Shown piece after piece: positions 35,539 through 43,799 of a stretch of 64,000 nt of DNA. Source of the stretch: Bacteroidota bacterium (GTDB lineage: Bacteria; Bacteroidota; Bacteroidia; Cytophagales; Cyclobacteriaceae); the NCBI GenBank assembly GCA_018267195.1, contig JAFDYY010000006.1, forward strand, positions 1-64,000, given 5' to 3'. Position numbers and translations under genes: made by a program. Positions within the stretch are counted from its first letter, which is position 1. Every line of letters begins with the position of its first letter. Under the pieces are notes generated by a model, which saw only the letters and a program-made list of their open reading frames with translations, searched no databases and was not told where the DNA came from.

Positions 35539-37119
35539 GTGGAACGCACCCTCTATCATAACGCTACCATATACACCCAAAATCCGGATAGGCCTCAGGC
35601 CGGAGCGGTTGTGGTGGAACACGGAAAATTTTTGGCAGTAGGTAAGGAGAGCGATCTCTTAGATTCCTTTACCAGTTCGAGCAGACGGATAGATGTAAAA
35701 GGTCAAACCATTTTACCCGGCTTCAACGATGCCCATATTCATTTATGGAAGGTGGGCCAGTTAGAAACTTTTTTATTGGACTTGCGCGGTACCAAAAGCA
35801 TTAAAGCCCTCCAAGAATTATTGAACCAAAGTGCTGCTTCCCTGCCTCCGGGTACGTGGATTATGGGGCGCGGCTTTAACGAGCATACGTTAGAAGAAAA
35901 ACGAATGCCCGATAAAAATGATTTGGACGAAGTGAGCACCGCTCACCCCATTTACCTGATTCGCACGTGCGCCCATATTGCTTCCGTTAATTCGCTGGCA
36001 CTAAAAAAATCAGGCGTAACGGAAACAACACAAATTCCAGCGGGTGGCGTCATCGGGAAAGACAGCCGGGGAAATCTGAACGGAATATTTTATGAAACTG
36101 CGTTGGGGCTGATAACCCGCCACATTCCTGCTCCCACGCAAGAACAATACGAGCAGATGATTGCACGGGGCATAGAAAAAATGTTGTCGCTGGGTATTAC
36201 CAGCATTACGGATCCGGCTGCTCACCCCGAGTTGCTAAAGGCGTATCACAGCTATTGCCAAAAATACCAAGCGATCATTCGGCTCAATATTTTTCCCATC
36301 CTTTTGCCCGATGGTGGAGAAAAACCTTACCCGTTGCCCGAACTTTTCCATTCTGATTTTTTGAATATTGATACCGTTAAATTTTTTTCAGATGGCGGTC
36401 TGAGCGGCCAAACAGCAGCTCTTTCGCGTCCATACAAAAATTCTTCTGATTGTGGTGTGTTGCGCTTAGATGCCGATTTGTTTTTTAGCTTGGCTTGCGA
36501 AGCACAACAAAAGGGATTTCGCATCGCCACCCACGCCATAGGCGATGCCGCCATTGAGTTGGTTGTAGAAACTTATAAAAAACTACACAAGTTATTTGGT
36601 TACACGCGAAACCGGATCGAACATTTTGGGCTGCCCACCCCGGCACACGAAAACGATATGGCAGCCTACCAGTGGGTGGCGGTACCTCAACCGGTTTTTT
36701 TGCATGAACTGGGAGAAAATTTTTGTGCCGCATTAGATGATACCTTTTTATCGCACTGCTATCCGGTAAAATCGCTATTACAAAAAAATATTCCGGTGGC
36801 GTTCTCAACCGATGGCCCCGTGGTAAGCAACATCAACCCATTCAGCAATATTAAAGATGCCATACTCAGAAAAACGGCCAATGGTAAAGTAATTTCACCA
36901 GACGAATCTGTTTCATTGGCAGAAGCATTGCATGCCTACACCCTAGGGAGTGCTTTTGCAGAAGAGAAAGAACGCACCAAAGGAAAAATTGAAAAAGGCT
37001 ATGTGGCCGATTTTATTATAACCGATAAAAACCCATTCCTTACGAGCACGAATGAATTGGATTCTATTCGGGTAAAAGAAACGTATGTAAATGGAAAGTG
37101 TTTATGGAAGAGTATGTAA
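35539..37119 (+). CDS. Amidohydrolase family 3 (YtcJ-like) metal-dependent hydrolase
   Basis: A protein of ~526 residues in the amidohydrolase superfamily, with metal ligands in LPGFNDAHIHLWKVG (HxH), ATHAIGDAAIELV, and the late aspartate in AFSTDGPVVSNINPFSNI. The family includes N-substituted formamide deformylases and other C-N hydrolases. I choose GTG 35539 (VERTLYHNATIYTQNP), 7 bp after the previous stop; a TTG at 35506 overlapping the aminotransferase is possible. No signal peptide is visible. In this operon it could release a free amine from an N-acyl or N-formyl compound before oxidation or transamination. The substrate is unknown. Confidence 0.88.
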   Translation: MERTLYHNATIYTQNPDRPQAGAVVVEHGKFLAVGKESDLLDSFTSSSRRIDVKGQTILPGFNDAHIHLWKVGQLETFLLDLRGTKSIKALQELLNQSAASLPPGTWIMGRGFNEHTLEEKRMPDKNDLDEVSTAHPIYLIRTCAHIASVNSLALKKSGVTETTQIPAGGVIGKDSRGNLNGIFYETALGLITRHIPAPTQEQYEQMIARGIEKMLSLGITSITDPAAHPELLKAYHSYCQKYQAIIRLNIFPILLPDGGEKPYPLPELFHSDFLNIDTVKFFSDGGLSGQTAALSRPYKNSSDCGVLRLDADLFFSLACEAQQKGFRIATHAIGDAAIELVVETYKKLHKLFGYTRNRIEHFGLPTPAHENDMAAYQWVAVPQPVFLHELGENFCAALDDTFLSHCYPVKSLLQKNIPVAFSTDGPVVSNINPFSNIKDAILRKTANGKVISPDESVSLAEALHAYTLGSAFAEEKERTKGKIEKGYVADFIITDKNPFLTSTNELDSIRVKETYVNGKCLWKSM

Positions 37120-37131
37120 ATTTAAAATAGC

Positions 37132-38589
37132 ATGTTTCAACTTAGCGATCTCCAGTTGCCCTTTGTACCCAAGCAATACATTAATGGAAAATGGTGTGAA
37201 GCGACCAACAGAAAAACCTGGAAAGTAATTAACCCGGCTACCGAAAAAATAATTGTTGAAGTTCCTTTCGGCAATGATCAGGATTGTACTTTGGCTATTT
37301 CCGCGGCCCGTGCGGCTTTCCGAAGTTGGTCGGCAACTAACCCATTTGAGCGAGCCATTATTTTAAAAAAGGCTTCGGCTATGATGCACGAACGCTTGGC
37401 CGAATATGCTAAAGTAACCGTGCTGGAAAGCGGCAAACCGTTGGCCGAAGCCGTAGGCGAGTGGCGGGTAGCAGCTAATTTTTTTGAGTGGTATGCCGAA
37501 GAAGGGAAGCGTAATTACGGAAGTATTGTGCCGGCTAACCGGAACAATAAACGCATGTCGGTGGTGCATCAGCCGATGGGTGTGGTGGGAGCCATTACCG
37601 CATGGAATTTTCCCGCCTACAACCCGGCTCGGTGCTGGTCGGCCGCATTGGGGGCCGGCTGCACAGTGGTAGCTAAAGTTTCCGAATATACTCCGCTTAC
37701 CGGCATGTTGCTGGCACAATGTCTTCATGAGGCAGGCCTGCCGGCCGGGGTATTAAATGTAGTAAACGGAGAGCCGGCTCGCATAGGCGAGGAAATGCTG
37801 CGAAACCCCGATGTGCGCAAAATCAGTTTTACAGGAAGTACCCGCGTGGGTAAAATTCTGATGGACGGAGCTTCTCAAAATATCAAACGGCTTTCGCTCG
37901 AATTAGGCGGCAACGCCCCTGTCATTATATTTCCGGATGTGGATGTAAAAAAAGTGGCGGAAGAATCGGTGGTAGCCAAACTGCGCAATGCCGGCCAGGT
38001 ATGTATTGCCCCCCAGCGGTATATTGTTCATGAAAGCATCACAAAAAAATTTACTGAGTATGCGGCCGCTAAAATGGAGCAAATAAAAATGGGCAACGGG
38101 TTAGAAGTTACTACAGAAATGGGACCGATGATCAATTTACCCCAGCGCGAAAATTTAGAAAAATTGGTAGCGGCATCGCAAGCTGCCGGAGCAGAAATAA
38201 TAGTAGGCGGAAAACGGGGAAAAGAAGAAGGGTATTTTTATCAGCCTACGTTAATCCAGCCCAACGATGAGCATAACCCTGTTTTTCAACAAGAAATTTT
38301 CGGACCGGTTATGCCGGTTATTTCTTTCCGCAACGAAGCGGAAGCCATTCGGTTAGCCAATGCTACACAATATGGACTTGCTTCGTATTTGTGGACGAAC
38401 GACCTCAAAACTTCGATCCGCGTATCGGAGCAGATTGAGTTTGGTATGGTAGGGATTAACGAATGGTATCCGCAGGCATTTGAAGCTCCCTTTGGTGGCT
38501 GGAAGCAAAGTGGGTTAGGCTATGAGTGTGGCAAAGACGGACTGGAAGAATATCAGGAAAGAAAATTAATCAGTATAGGTGGATTATAA
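37132..38589 (+). CDS. NAD(P)-dependent aldehyde dehydrogenase (semialdehyde type)
   Basis: A 485-residue enzyme of the ALDH superfamily that oxidises an aldehyde to an acid. The family marks are the oxyanion Asn in AITAWNFPAYNPARC, the cofactor loop KISFTGSTRVGK, the catalytic Glu in LELGGNAPVIIF, and the catalytic Cys in NAGQVCIAPQRYIV. The C-terminal PFGGWKQSGLGYE segment is intact. It is cytosolic. It follows the amidohydrolase by 12 bp. Similarity in layout to succinate-semialdehyde and betaine/aminoaldehyde dehydrogenases fits oxidation of the aldehydes made by the aminotransferases or the amine oxidase. Confidence 0.93.
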   Translation: MFQLSDLQLPFVPKQYINGKWCEATNRKTWKVINPATEKIIVEVPFGNDQDCTLAISAARAAFRSWSATNPFERAIILKKASAMMHERLAEYAKVTVLESGKPLAEAVGEWRVAANFFEWYAEEGKRNYGSIVPANRNNKRMSVVHQPMGVVGAITAWNFPAYNPARCWSAALGAGCTVVAKVSEYTPLTGMLLAQCLHEAGLPAGVLNVVNGEPARIGEEMLRNPDVRKISFTGSTRVGKILMDGASQNIKRLSLELGGNAPVIIFPDVDVKKVAEESVVAKLRNAGQVCIAPQRYIVHESITKKFTEYAAAKMEQIKMGNGLEVTTEMGPMINLPQRENLEKLVAASQAAGAEIIVGGKRGKEEGYFYQPTLIQPNDEHNPVFQQEIFGPVMPVISFRNEAEAIRLANATQYGLASYLWTNDLKTSIRVSEQIEFGMVGINEWYPQAFEAPFGGWKQSGLGYECGKDGLEEYQERKLISIGGL

Positions 38590-38624
38590 TTTTATAAACA
38601 GTAATTAGAAGTTAAAATTTTTTC

Positions 38625-39989
38625 ATGCACGACTTCGGCTTGTTAACATTACTCCCCGTGTTAGTTATGATTGTGCTGGCCGTCATCACACGCTCTTCAT
38701 TCGAGCCATTAGTGGTGGGAATAATAACAGGCTGCATTATTGCGTACCATGAAAATTTCCTGACTAAGTTTATTGAACACCTGACCACGGCCCTTACCGA
38801 CAAAAGCAGCGGCTGGGTAATATTGGTTTGCATGATGTATGGCTCGCTGATTACAATGATGATTCGCGGAGGCGGAACGATTGCGTTTGGAAATTTTTTA
38901 TTGAAGTTTGTAAAGAACAGACGAGGAGCATTGTTGGCCGCCTGGGTACTGGGTATATTAATTTTTGTAGATGATTACCTGCATTCACTGGCGGTAGGTG
39001 CCGCCATGAAAAAAATAACCGATAAATATTTTATTTCACGCGAACTGTTGGCTTACATTGTGCATGCCACCTCTGCGCCCTTATGTATTTTGCTACCGAT
39101 CACGACATGGTCTATTTTCATCAGCGGTATTTTAGAAAAGAATGGTGTGGTGCCGGTGGGGCAGGGGATGTATGGATACATGAAAGCCATGCCGTTTATG
39201 ATAGTGGGGTTTGTGGGGATTGTGCTGGTGCTGGGCGTAGTGCTGGGGTGGGTACCGATTTTGGGAAAAATGAAAAAGGCAGAAGCCCGATCGGCTACGG
39301 GTGTAACCGTTCCGTACGAACCCAGCCAAGTGGTGGAGGAGGCCGAGAAGGAAATGGAAACGGCAACTAAAAATAAACTAAGCTATTTTGTCTTGCCATT
39401 GGTTGTGCTGTTGGTCACTACTGTTTATTTTGGTTTCGATGCTCTGAAAGGCGCACTCATCGCTAATTTTTTTACCTTCTTTTATTTTTTGATTGATCGG
39501 ACCCTATCGCTTCGTCAGTTGTCCGATGCTATTTTGAAAGGATTCAATACTATTTTGTTCCCCATTATTTTGGTCATCCTTGCTTTTGCCATGAAATTGG
39601 TAAACGATGATCTTCATCTGGTTCCGTATGTTATCTCGCATGTAAAGCCGTATATGAGCCGCGAGTTATTTCCGGCTATCGCCTTTTTTACATTGGCCGT
39701 AATTGCTTTTCTAACCAGCACCTCGTGGGATTTATATGTCATTGCCATTCCGCTGATTGTGCCGTTAGCGCAGAGTTTGCAGGTAAACGTGTGGCTGTCG
39801 GTAAGTGTGGTGGTGGGGGCCGGGGCGTTTGGATCGGGTTCCGGCTTTTTCAGCGACTCTACTATTTTGTGTGCATCGTCCACCGAATGCCCACCCATGG
39901 TGCATGCCCTGACTCAACTTCCTTATGTGTTGATTACACTGGTGCTATCAACAGTAGGGTATATACTGGTGGGTACATGGATGGCGTAA
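38625..39989 (+). CDS. NhaC-type Na+/H+ antiporter family membrane protein
   Basis: A 454-residue polytopic membrane protein with about 10-12 hydrophobic segments and the family marks ILIFVDDYLHSLAVGAAM, SAPLCILLPITTWSIFISG and AGAFGSGSGFFSDSTILC. NhaC family members are mostly annotated Na+/H+ antiporters, but some transport organic acids or amino compounds in exchange. As the last gene of an amine-catabolism operon (35-bp gap) it is a good candidate for moving the imported amine or an end product across the inner membrane. No strong terminator was seen in the 94 bp after it. Confidence 0.85.
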   Translation: MHDFGLLTLLPVLVMIVLAVITRSSFEPLVVGIITGCIIAYHENFLTKFIEHLTTALTDKSSGWVILVCMMYGSLITMMIRGGGTIAFGNFLLKFVKNRRGALLAAWVLGILIFVDDYLHSLAVGAAMKKITDKYFISRELLAYIVHATSAPLCILLPITTWSIFISGILEKNGVVPVGQGMYGYMKAMPFMIVGFVGIVLVLGVVLGWVPILGKMKKAEARSATGVTVPYEPSQVVEEAEKEMETATKNKLSYFVLPLVVLLVTTVYFGFDALKGALIANFFTFFYFLIDRTLSLRQLSDAILKGFNTILFPIILVILAFAMKLVNDDLHLVPYVISHVKPYMSRELFPAIAFFTLAVIAFLTSTSWDLYVIAIPLIVPLAQSLQVNVWLSVSVVVGAGAFGSGSGFFSDSTILCASSTECPPMVHALTQLPYVLITLVLSTVGYILVGTWMA

Positions 39990-40082
39990 CCTAGAATAGT
40001 AAAATAAGCGGAAAATAAATGCTATTGAGAATAAAATGCTCAGCCGGTAATTTTTAGGGTTTTGAATTAAGGCAACGAACGG

Positions 40083-40842
40083 TTAGCGCTGCTTGATTAT
40101 TGTATTGTAAAAGGATAAAAACCCGATTACTTCTTTCTCATTTTTCAATTTGTTTTTAGAAGACTTTAACCATTCATCCACTTCGTGGGTATCGATAATT
40201 TGAAGAGCCGATAGAATAGCCGATTTGTTTAATCCGCTTAGCCTAACTAAGACATTGTTAGTACCGATAAAATATTTTGTCTTGGGTATAAACCGGTTAC
40301 GACTTTCATTGCGGTATTGATTGTAATCCATTTTTCTTAACGTAACCTGAACCATTTTTACTAACTGAGTATTTCCTCCATTCAGTATCTCAAAAAATTC
40401 ATGGGTGTATTCGGGGTCTTTAAAACGTTTAAAGACACCCATGCTTTTAGAAGAATCAGTAGCATCAATAAATACAATTTTGTCTATCAGCTTTTTCACT
40501 AAAGTAAACTCCTCATTTTTTTCATTAAGATAATGAACATCATTCGTGTAAAAATTAAGCTTAACTTTTGGTAGTTTGATTTTATTGCCTGTAGACCTGT
40601 AGAAAGGAAAAGAACAGCCCGATTCCATTTCTGATCCCAAAAACAATTTCCATCTACATCATCGTATGAAACTATTTTAGCCGAACTGACGAATCCTTTA
40701 GTTAAGCCGCTATAGCCTGCATTTCCAGTGCCACCGGTCCCCACGATATCAACATTGCCGGGCTGGCCAACGAATTGAGCCATGGCCGCATGGGTCATCA
40801 AAAAAAGATACCTATTTTAAAGCCGTGGGCGCGTTGTACCAT
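40083..40842 (-). pseudogene. Frameshifted exported protein (8-bp tandem duplication)
   Basis: Two overlapping minus-strand frames make one broken protein. The upstream frame (MTHAAMAQFVGQPGNVDIVG ... WDQKWNRAVLFLSTG) and the downstream frame (STGNKIKLPKVKLNFYTNDV ... NTIIKQR) join exactly when one copy of a tandem 8-bp duplication (CCTGTAGA twice, 40588-40603, plus-strand spelling) is removed. A further upstream ATG at 40842 reads MVQRAHGFKIGIFF and would continue into LMTHAAMAQF as a signal peptide if the A7 run at 40800-40806 were A8. Both lesions leave the ~250-residue product non-functional. Family unknown; some Bacteroidota genes of this kind are surface-exported. Assembly error is possible for the homopolymer, less so for an exact 8-bp duplication. 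Confidence 0.75.
40588..40603. repeat. 8-bp tandem duplication (CCTGTAGA x2)
   Basis: Two adjacent identical copies, 40588-40595 and 40596-40603. Deleting one restores an open frame through the pseudogene at 40083-40842. Confidence 0.85.
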
Positions 40843-40888
40843 AGGTTAAATGTAAAATTATTTTTTTGCGTTCTTAAAGATGCTTCGT

Positions 40889-41001
40889 TTAAACTCAAAT
40901 CATGCAATAGAAAATCGATTGGCATGATTGACGAATGAAAATTAACAACTTACCCATGAAGATAAAATACCCCATGGTGATTTTCATGGCCAGGGTTAAA
41001 C
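40889..41001 (+). repeat. Intergenic repeat, copy 2 (~113 bp)
   Basis: This matches the reverse complement of 633-742 with few differences, from TTAAACTCAAATCATGC through the inner inverted repeat AATCATGC (40898-40905) / GCATGATT (40922-40929), CATGAAGATAAAATACCCC and GGGTTAAAC. It sits 47 bp upstream of the small exported protein gene at 41049, in the same orientation. Confidence 0.7.
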
Positions 41002-41048
41002 TTTTAGCACACTAAAAAGTCTTACCGATTCATAAAAAATACCAACTC

Positions 41049-41291
41049 ATGAAAACAACCTTAAAAACCATGTCCGTTATTGCACTTGTAGCAGGTGCAT
41101 TTTGCGCGGGCGTTGCCGCAGCCGTAGAATTCCCTGAATTAACGGCTGCCAAAAACCACATGATGCAGGCTAAAAATAACTTGCAGAAAGCCGCTACTGA
41201 ATTTGGAGGACACAAAGCAAAATCACTAGAGTATCTCGACAAAGCCATTAAAGAAGTAGATGAGGCCGTGCTGTATGGCGACCGGCATTAA
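41049..41291 (+). CDS. Small exported helical protein
   Basis: An 80-residue protein with a signal peptide (MKTTLKTMSVIALVAGAFCAGVAAA). The mature ~55 residues are amphipathic helix (PELTAAKNHMMQAKNNLQKA, SLEYLDKAIKEVDEAVLYGD), like small periplasmic helical-bundle proteins. It ends in GDRH. A strong terminator follows at once (41315-41346), so it is a one-gene unit. The repeat copy 2 lies just upstream. I do not recognise a function. Confidence 0.8.
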   Translation: MKTTLKTMSVIALVAGAFCAGVAAAVEFPELTAAKNHMMQAKNNLQKAATEFGGHKAKSLEYLDKAIKEVDEAVLYGDRH

Positions 41292-41314
41292 ACTGAAACA
41301 AGAGCATAAAAAAC

Positions 41315-41346
41315 GAGGCCGCTTCAAAAGAGTGGCCTCTCTTTTT
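41315..41346 (+). terminator. Intrinsic terminator after 41049-41291
   Basis: GAGGCCGCTT (41315-41324), a short loop and AGTGGCCTC (to 41339) form a GC-rich stem, followed by TCTTTTTT. It lies 23 bp after the stop codon. Confidence 0.85.
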
Positions 41347-41373
41347 TAGACAATTTATTTTATCTTCACTACT

Positions 41374-41856
41374 ATGAAAAGCACACTTTTAACGACCACT
41401 TTAATAGCCGCATCATTTCTATTGGGTTTCGGTTTCAAGACAATCATACCAAATCAAAAAACAAATAAAATGAACAAAGTAACAGGAATAGGAGGCATCT
41501 TTTTTAAATGTAAAGACCCCCAAGCCATGAACGAATGGTATAAAAAACACCTCGGCTTTGACACAGGCCCTTATGGAACAAGCTTTACGTGGCGGCAAAA
41601 TGATGACAGCTCGAAAAAGGGCCTTACCCAGTGGAATTTATTTCCCGAGAAAACCAACTATTTTCAACCTTCGGCAAAAGATTTTATGATAAACTATCGG
41701 GTAGAAAATTTGGAATTGCTGGTGGAAGAATTAAAAAAAGAAAACGTAACCATTCTAGATAAGATTGAGGCCTATGACTATGGAAAATTTATTCATATAA
41801 TGGACATGGAAGGAAACAAAATAGAACTATGGGAACCGAAAGAGGGTGGCGACTAA
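41374..41856 (+). CDS. VOC/glyoxalase-fold protein with N-terminal signal
   Basis: A 160-residue protein. The C-terminal ~128 residues (from Met33, NKVTGIGGIFFKCKDPQAMN) form one vicinal oxygen chelate module: EWYKKHLGFDTGPYGTSFTW, VENLELLVEELKKENVTIL, and the final metal-ligand region MDMEGNKIELWEP. VOC enzymes include glyoxalases, dioxygenases and antibiotic-binding proteins. The N-terminal 25 residues (STLLTTTLIAASFLLGFGF) look like a signal or membrane anchor, which is unusual; an internal start at ATG 41470 would give a cytosolic form. The substrate is unknown. It converges on the M28 peptidase gene with a 140-bp gap. Confidence 0.85.
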   Translation: MKSTLLTTTLIAASFLLGFGFKTIIPNQKTNKMNKVTGIGGIFFKCKDPQAMNEWYKKHLGFDTGPYGTSFTWRQNDDSSKKGLTQWNLFPEKTNYFQPSAKDFMINYRVENLELLVEELKKENVTILDKIEAYDYGKFIHIMDMEGNKIELWEPKEGGD

Positions 41857-41996
41857 ACGAAGAGATGAAGTGGCAGAAAGAAGTTGTAAACACCCACCAT
41901 GAGGAGGTTGAGTGCTTACAACATCATCTGAATTTTTAAAGTACCGATTAAACATTCTAAAATTCTTGGCAGAGAATTTATAGCAGGAATGCCTGA

Positions 41997-43571
41997 TTAG
42001 TCGAGGCCACCTTTGCGGGTAGGCTTCTTTTGTTCAGGCCATTTGCCTTGTTCACCGGTCCAGGGGCTAATAGATAATACGCTTTTCTCACGCGAAACTT
42101 TTTTTGAATCTTCGCAGGCTTGGTAAACCAGTATGGCGGTCATAATAACGTTGGTGCGAATATCATCAAATACAATTTTATCATACGTATCAAGGTTGGT
42201 GTGCCAGGTAAACGTACCATAATCCCAACTGAGCGATCCCAGTGAAAAACCCGGAGCCCCGGCTGCTACAAACGAGGCAAAGTCTGATCCTCCGCCCCCG
42301 GGCCATCCCGGAAAAGTAGTTTCAAGTTTGTCTTTATATTCGGCCGGTACTTTTGACAGCCAGCGTTGGAGATATTCGTACGAGTGCAAAAATCCTTGCC
42401 CAGAAATATTCCTTATTCTTCCGGTTCCGTTGTCTTGATTAAACAAGGCCTGTAGGTTAGCCACAATCTCCGGATGGTCTTCTACAAATGCACGCGAACC
42501 ATTCAGTCCCTGTTCTTCACTTCCCCAATGGCCTACCAAAATAGTACGTTTGGGGTTAGGATAAACTTTTTTCAAAATGCGCATGGCTTCCATCATTACC
42601 AGCGTGCCGGTTCCATTATCGGTAGCACCGGTTCCGCCATCCCACGAATCGAAGTGAGCCGAAAGCATCACATACTCATTAGGATTGGTGGTACTTTTAA
42701 TCTCAGCCACTGAATTGTAAGTAGGCACAACCCCCGTTTCTTTTGAGTCGGCCTGTACGCTGATTTTAGTGGCTTTGCCTGATTCGGTTAGCCGGTACAA
42801 CAACCCGTAATCTTCCAGCATCAAATCAACAGTGGGTATTTTTTTTGTTCGCGCCCCAAATATTTTGTTGGCACCAGACCAATTTGACCAATAGCACATA
42901 ACAATGCCGGCTGCGCCCGCATTTTCTAATGCTACCGGAAGGGTGGCGTTGGTTTTTCCTGTTTTCTTAATACGTTCTCTCCAGGCATCCGTTTGGGCGG
43001 CTCGTTCTTTTTTCATTTTCTCGAAAGATTCTTTTGTAGCAAACTTTTCCCAATTGTCGTCATTGCGGCCGGTGGGCTGGTTCATCGAAATCATTACAAA
43101 TTTTCCTTTCACATTCGGCAGCCATTTCTGGAAAGCCAATGAGTCGGCCATCTCCGGAAGAATGACTACCTCCCCGGTTACGGTCTTGCCTTTTGTGCTG
43201 GGGCTCCAGGCAAGTTGTGTTCCGGCCAAAGATTTTATCCAGGGCGAAACCATATCAATGTGGGTAATGCCTCTTTCCCACCCGCGCCATTCACCCCATT
43301 TTTCGTTGCGGGCGCTAATTCCCCAACCGGTATATTTATTTACAGCCCAATCGTGCGCCTGTTGCATTTTTGGTGATCCCACCAAGCGCGGGCCAATACC
43401 ATCCAACAATTCGTGCCCCAATTTTTCTAACTGAGAATTTTCGGTAGCTTCTTTTATGATCGCTTCGGCCATGGGGTCTTTGGGCAATGGTTTGGGGTTT
43501 CCCATACCCGGTTGGGCCATAACGGCATGGCCCAGCACGAGAGCACAACAAAAAATTAGGGAGTGTTTCAT
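41997..43571 (-). CDS. Exported M28 family metallopeptidase
   Basis: A 524-residue protein with a signal peptide (MKHSLIFCCALVLGHAVMAQ). The C-terminal half is an M28 (aminopeptidase-like) domain with the dizinc ligands visible: SAHFDSWDGGTGATDNGTG (His, Asp), GHWGSEEQGLNGS (catalytic Glu-Glu), LFNQDNGTGRI (Asp) and FTWHTNLDTYD (His). A protease-associated (PA) domain is likely between ~125 and 290 (GAAGIVMCYWSNWSG). It would remove N-terminal residues from peptides in the periplasm or outside. It is divergent from the M1 peptidase gene at 43800, making a local peptide-degrading pair. Confidence 0.92.
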   Translation of the reverse strand: MKHSLIFCCALVLGHAVMAQPGMGNPKPLPKDPMAEAIIKEATENSQLEKLGHELLDGIGPRLVGSPKMQQAHDWAVNKYTGWGISARNEKWGEWRGWERGITHIDMVSPWIKSLAGTQLAWSPSTKGKTVTGEVVILPEMADSLAFQKWLPNVKGKFVMISMNQPTGRNDDNWEKFATKESFEKMKKERAAQTDAWRERIKKTGKTNATLPVALENAGAAGIVMCYWSNWSGANKIFGARTKKIPTVDLMLEDYGLLYRLTESGKATKISVQADSKETGVVPTYNSVAEIKSTTNPNEYVMLSAHFDSWDGGTGATDNGTGTLVMMEAMRILKKVYPNPKRTILVGHWGSEEQGLNGSRAFVEDHPEIVANLQALFNQDNGTGRIRNISGQGFLHSYEYLQRWLSKVPAEYKDKLETTFPGWPGGGGSDFASFVAAGAPGFSLGSLSWDYGTFTWHTNLDTYDKIVFDDIRTNVIMTAILVYQACEDSKKVSREKSVLSISPWTGEQGKWPEQKKPTRKGGLD

Positions 43572-43750
43572 ATTGGTTTTTAGGTTAAGACCCCGAAAAT
43601 AATCTTCGCTAAGTAAATCATCGAATATTTTCCAGATGAGGCGATTTTTCTTTGCTGACGGCAGGAATTAAAGTGTATTCTTTTATCGGCCTGTGTAGGT
43701 TGCCGGTTCTATAAAAAACACCGTCTTTTATTTTTACTTTTCAATATATT

Positions 43751-43763
43751 GCGGGACACCCGC
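43751..43763. other. Short GC hairpin in peptidase intergenic region
   Basis: GCGGG-ACA-CCCGC forms a perfect 5-bp stem, 37 bp upstream of the M1 peptidase start, in an AT-rich stretch. Role unknown. Confidence 0.35.
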
Positions 43764-43799
43764 ATTATTTAGTGATATAACCTTCAAAAAAACAAATCC

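Noticed and set aside
40499-40801. A separate short gene of 100 codons
   Set aside because: Its sense continues exactly into the next frame after removal of the 8-bp duplication; it is the 5' part of the pseudogene.
41883-41932. Bidirectional terminator between the VOC and M28 genes
   Set aside because: GTTGTAA...TTACAAC pairs at the ends, but the interior has mismatches and a large loop, and no good T-tract; too weak to list.
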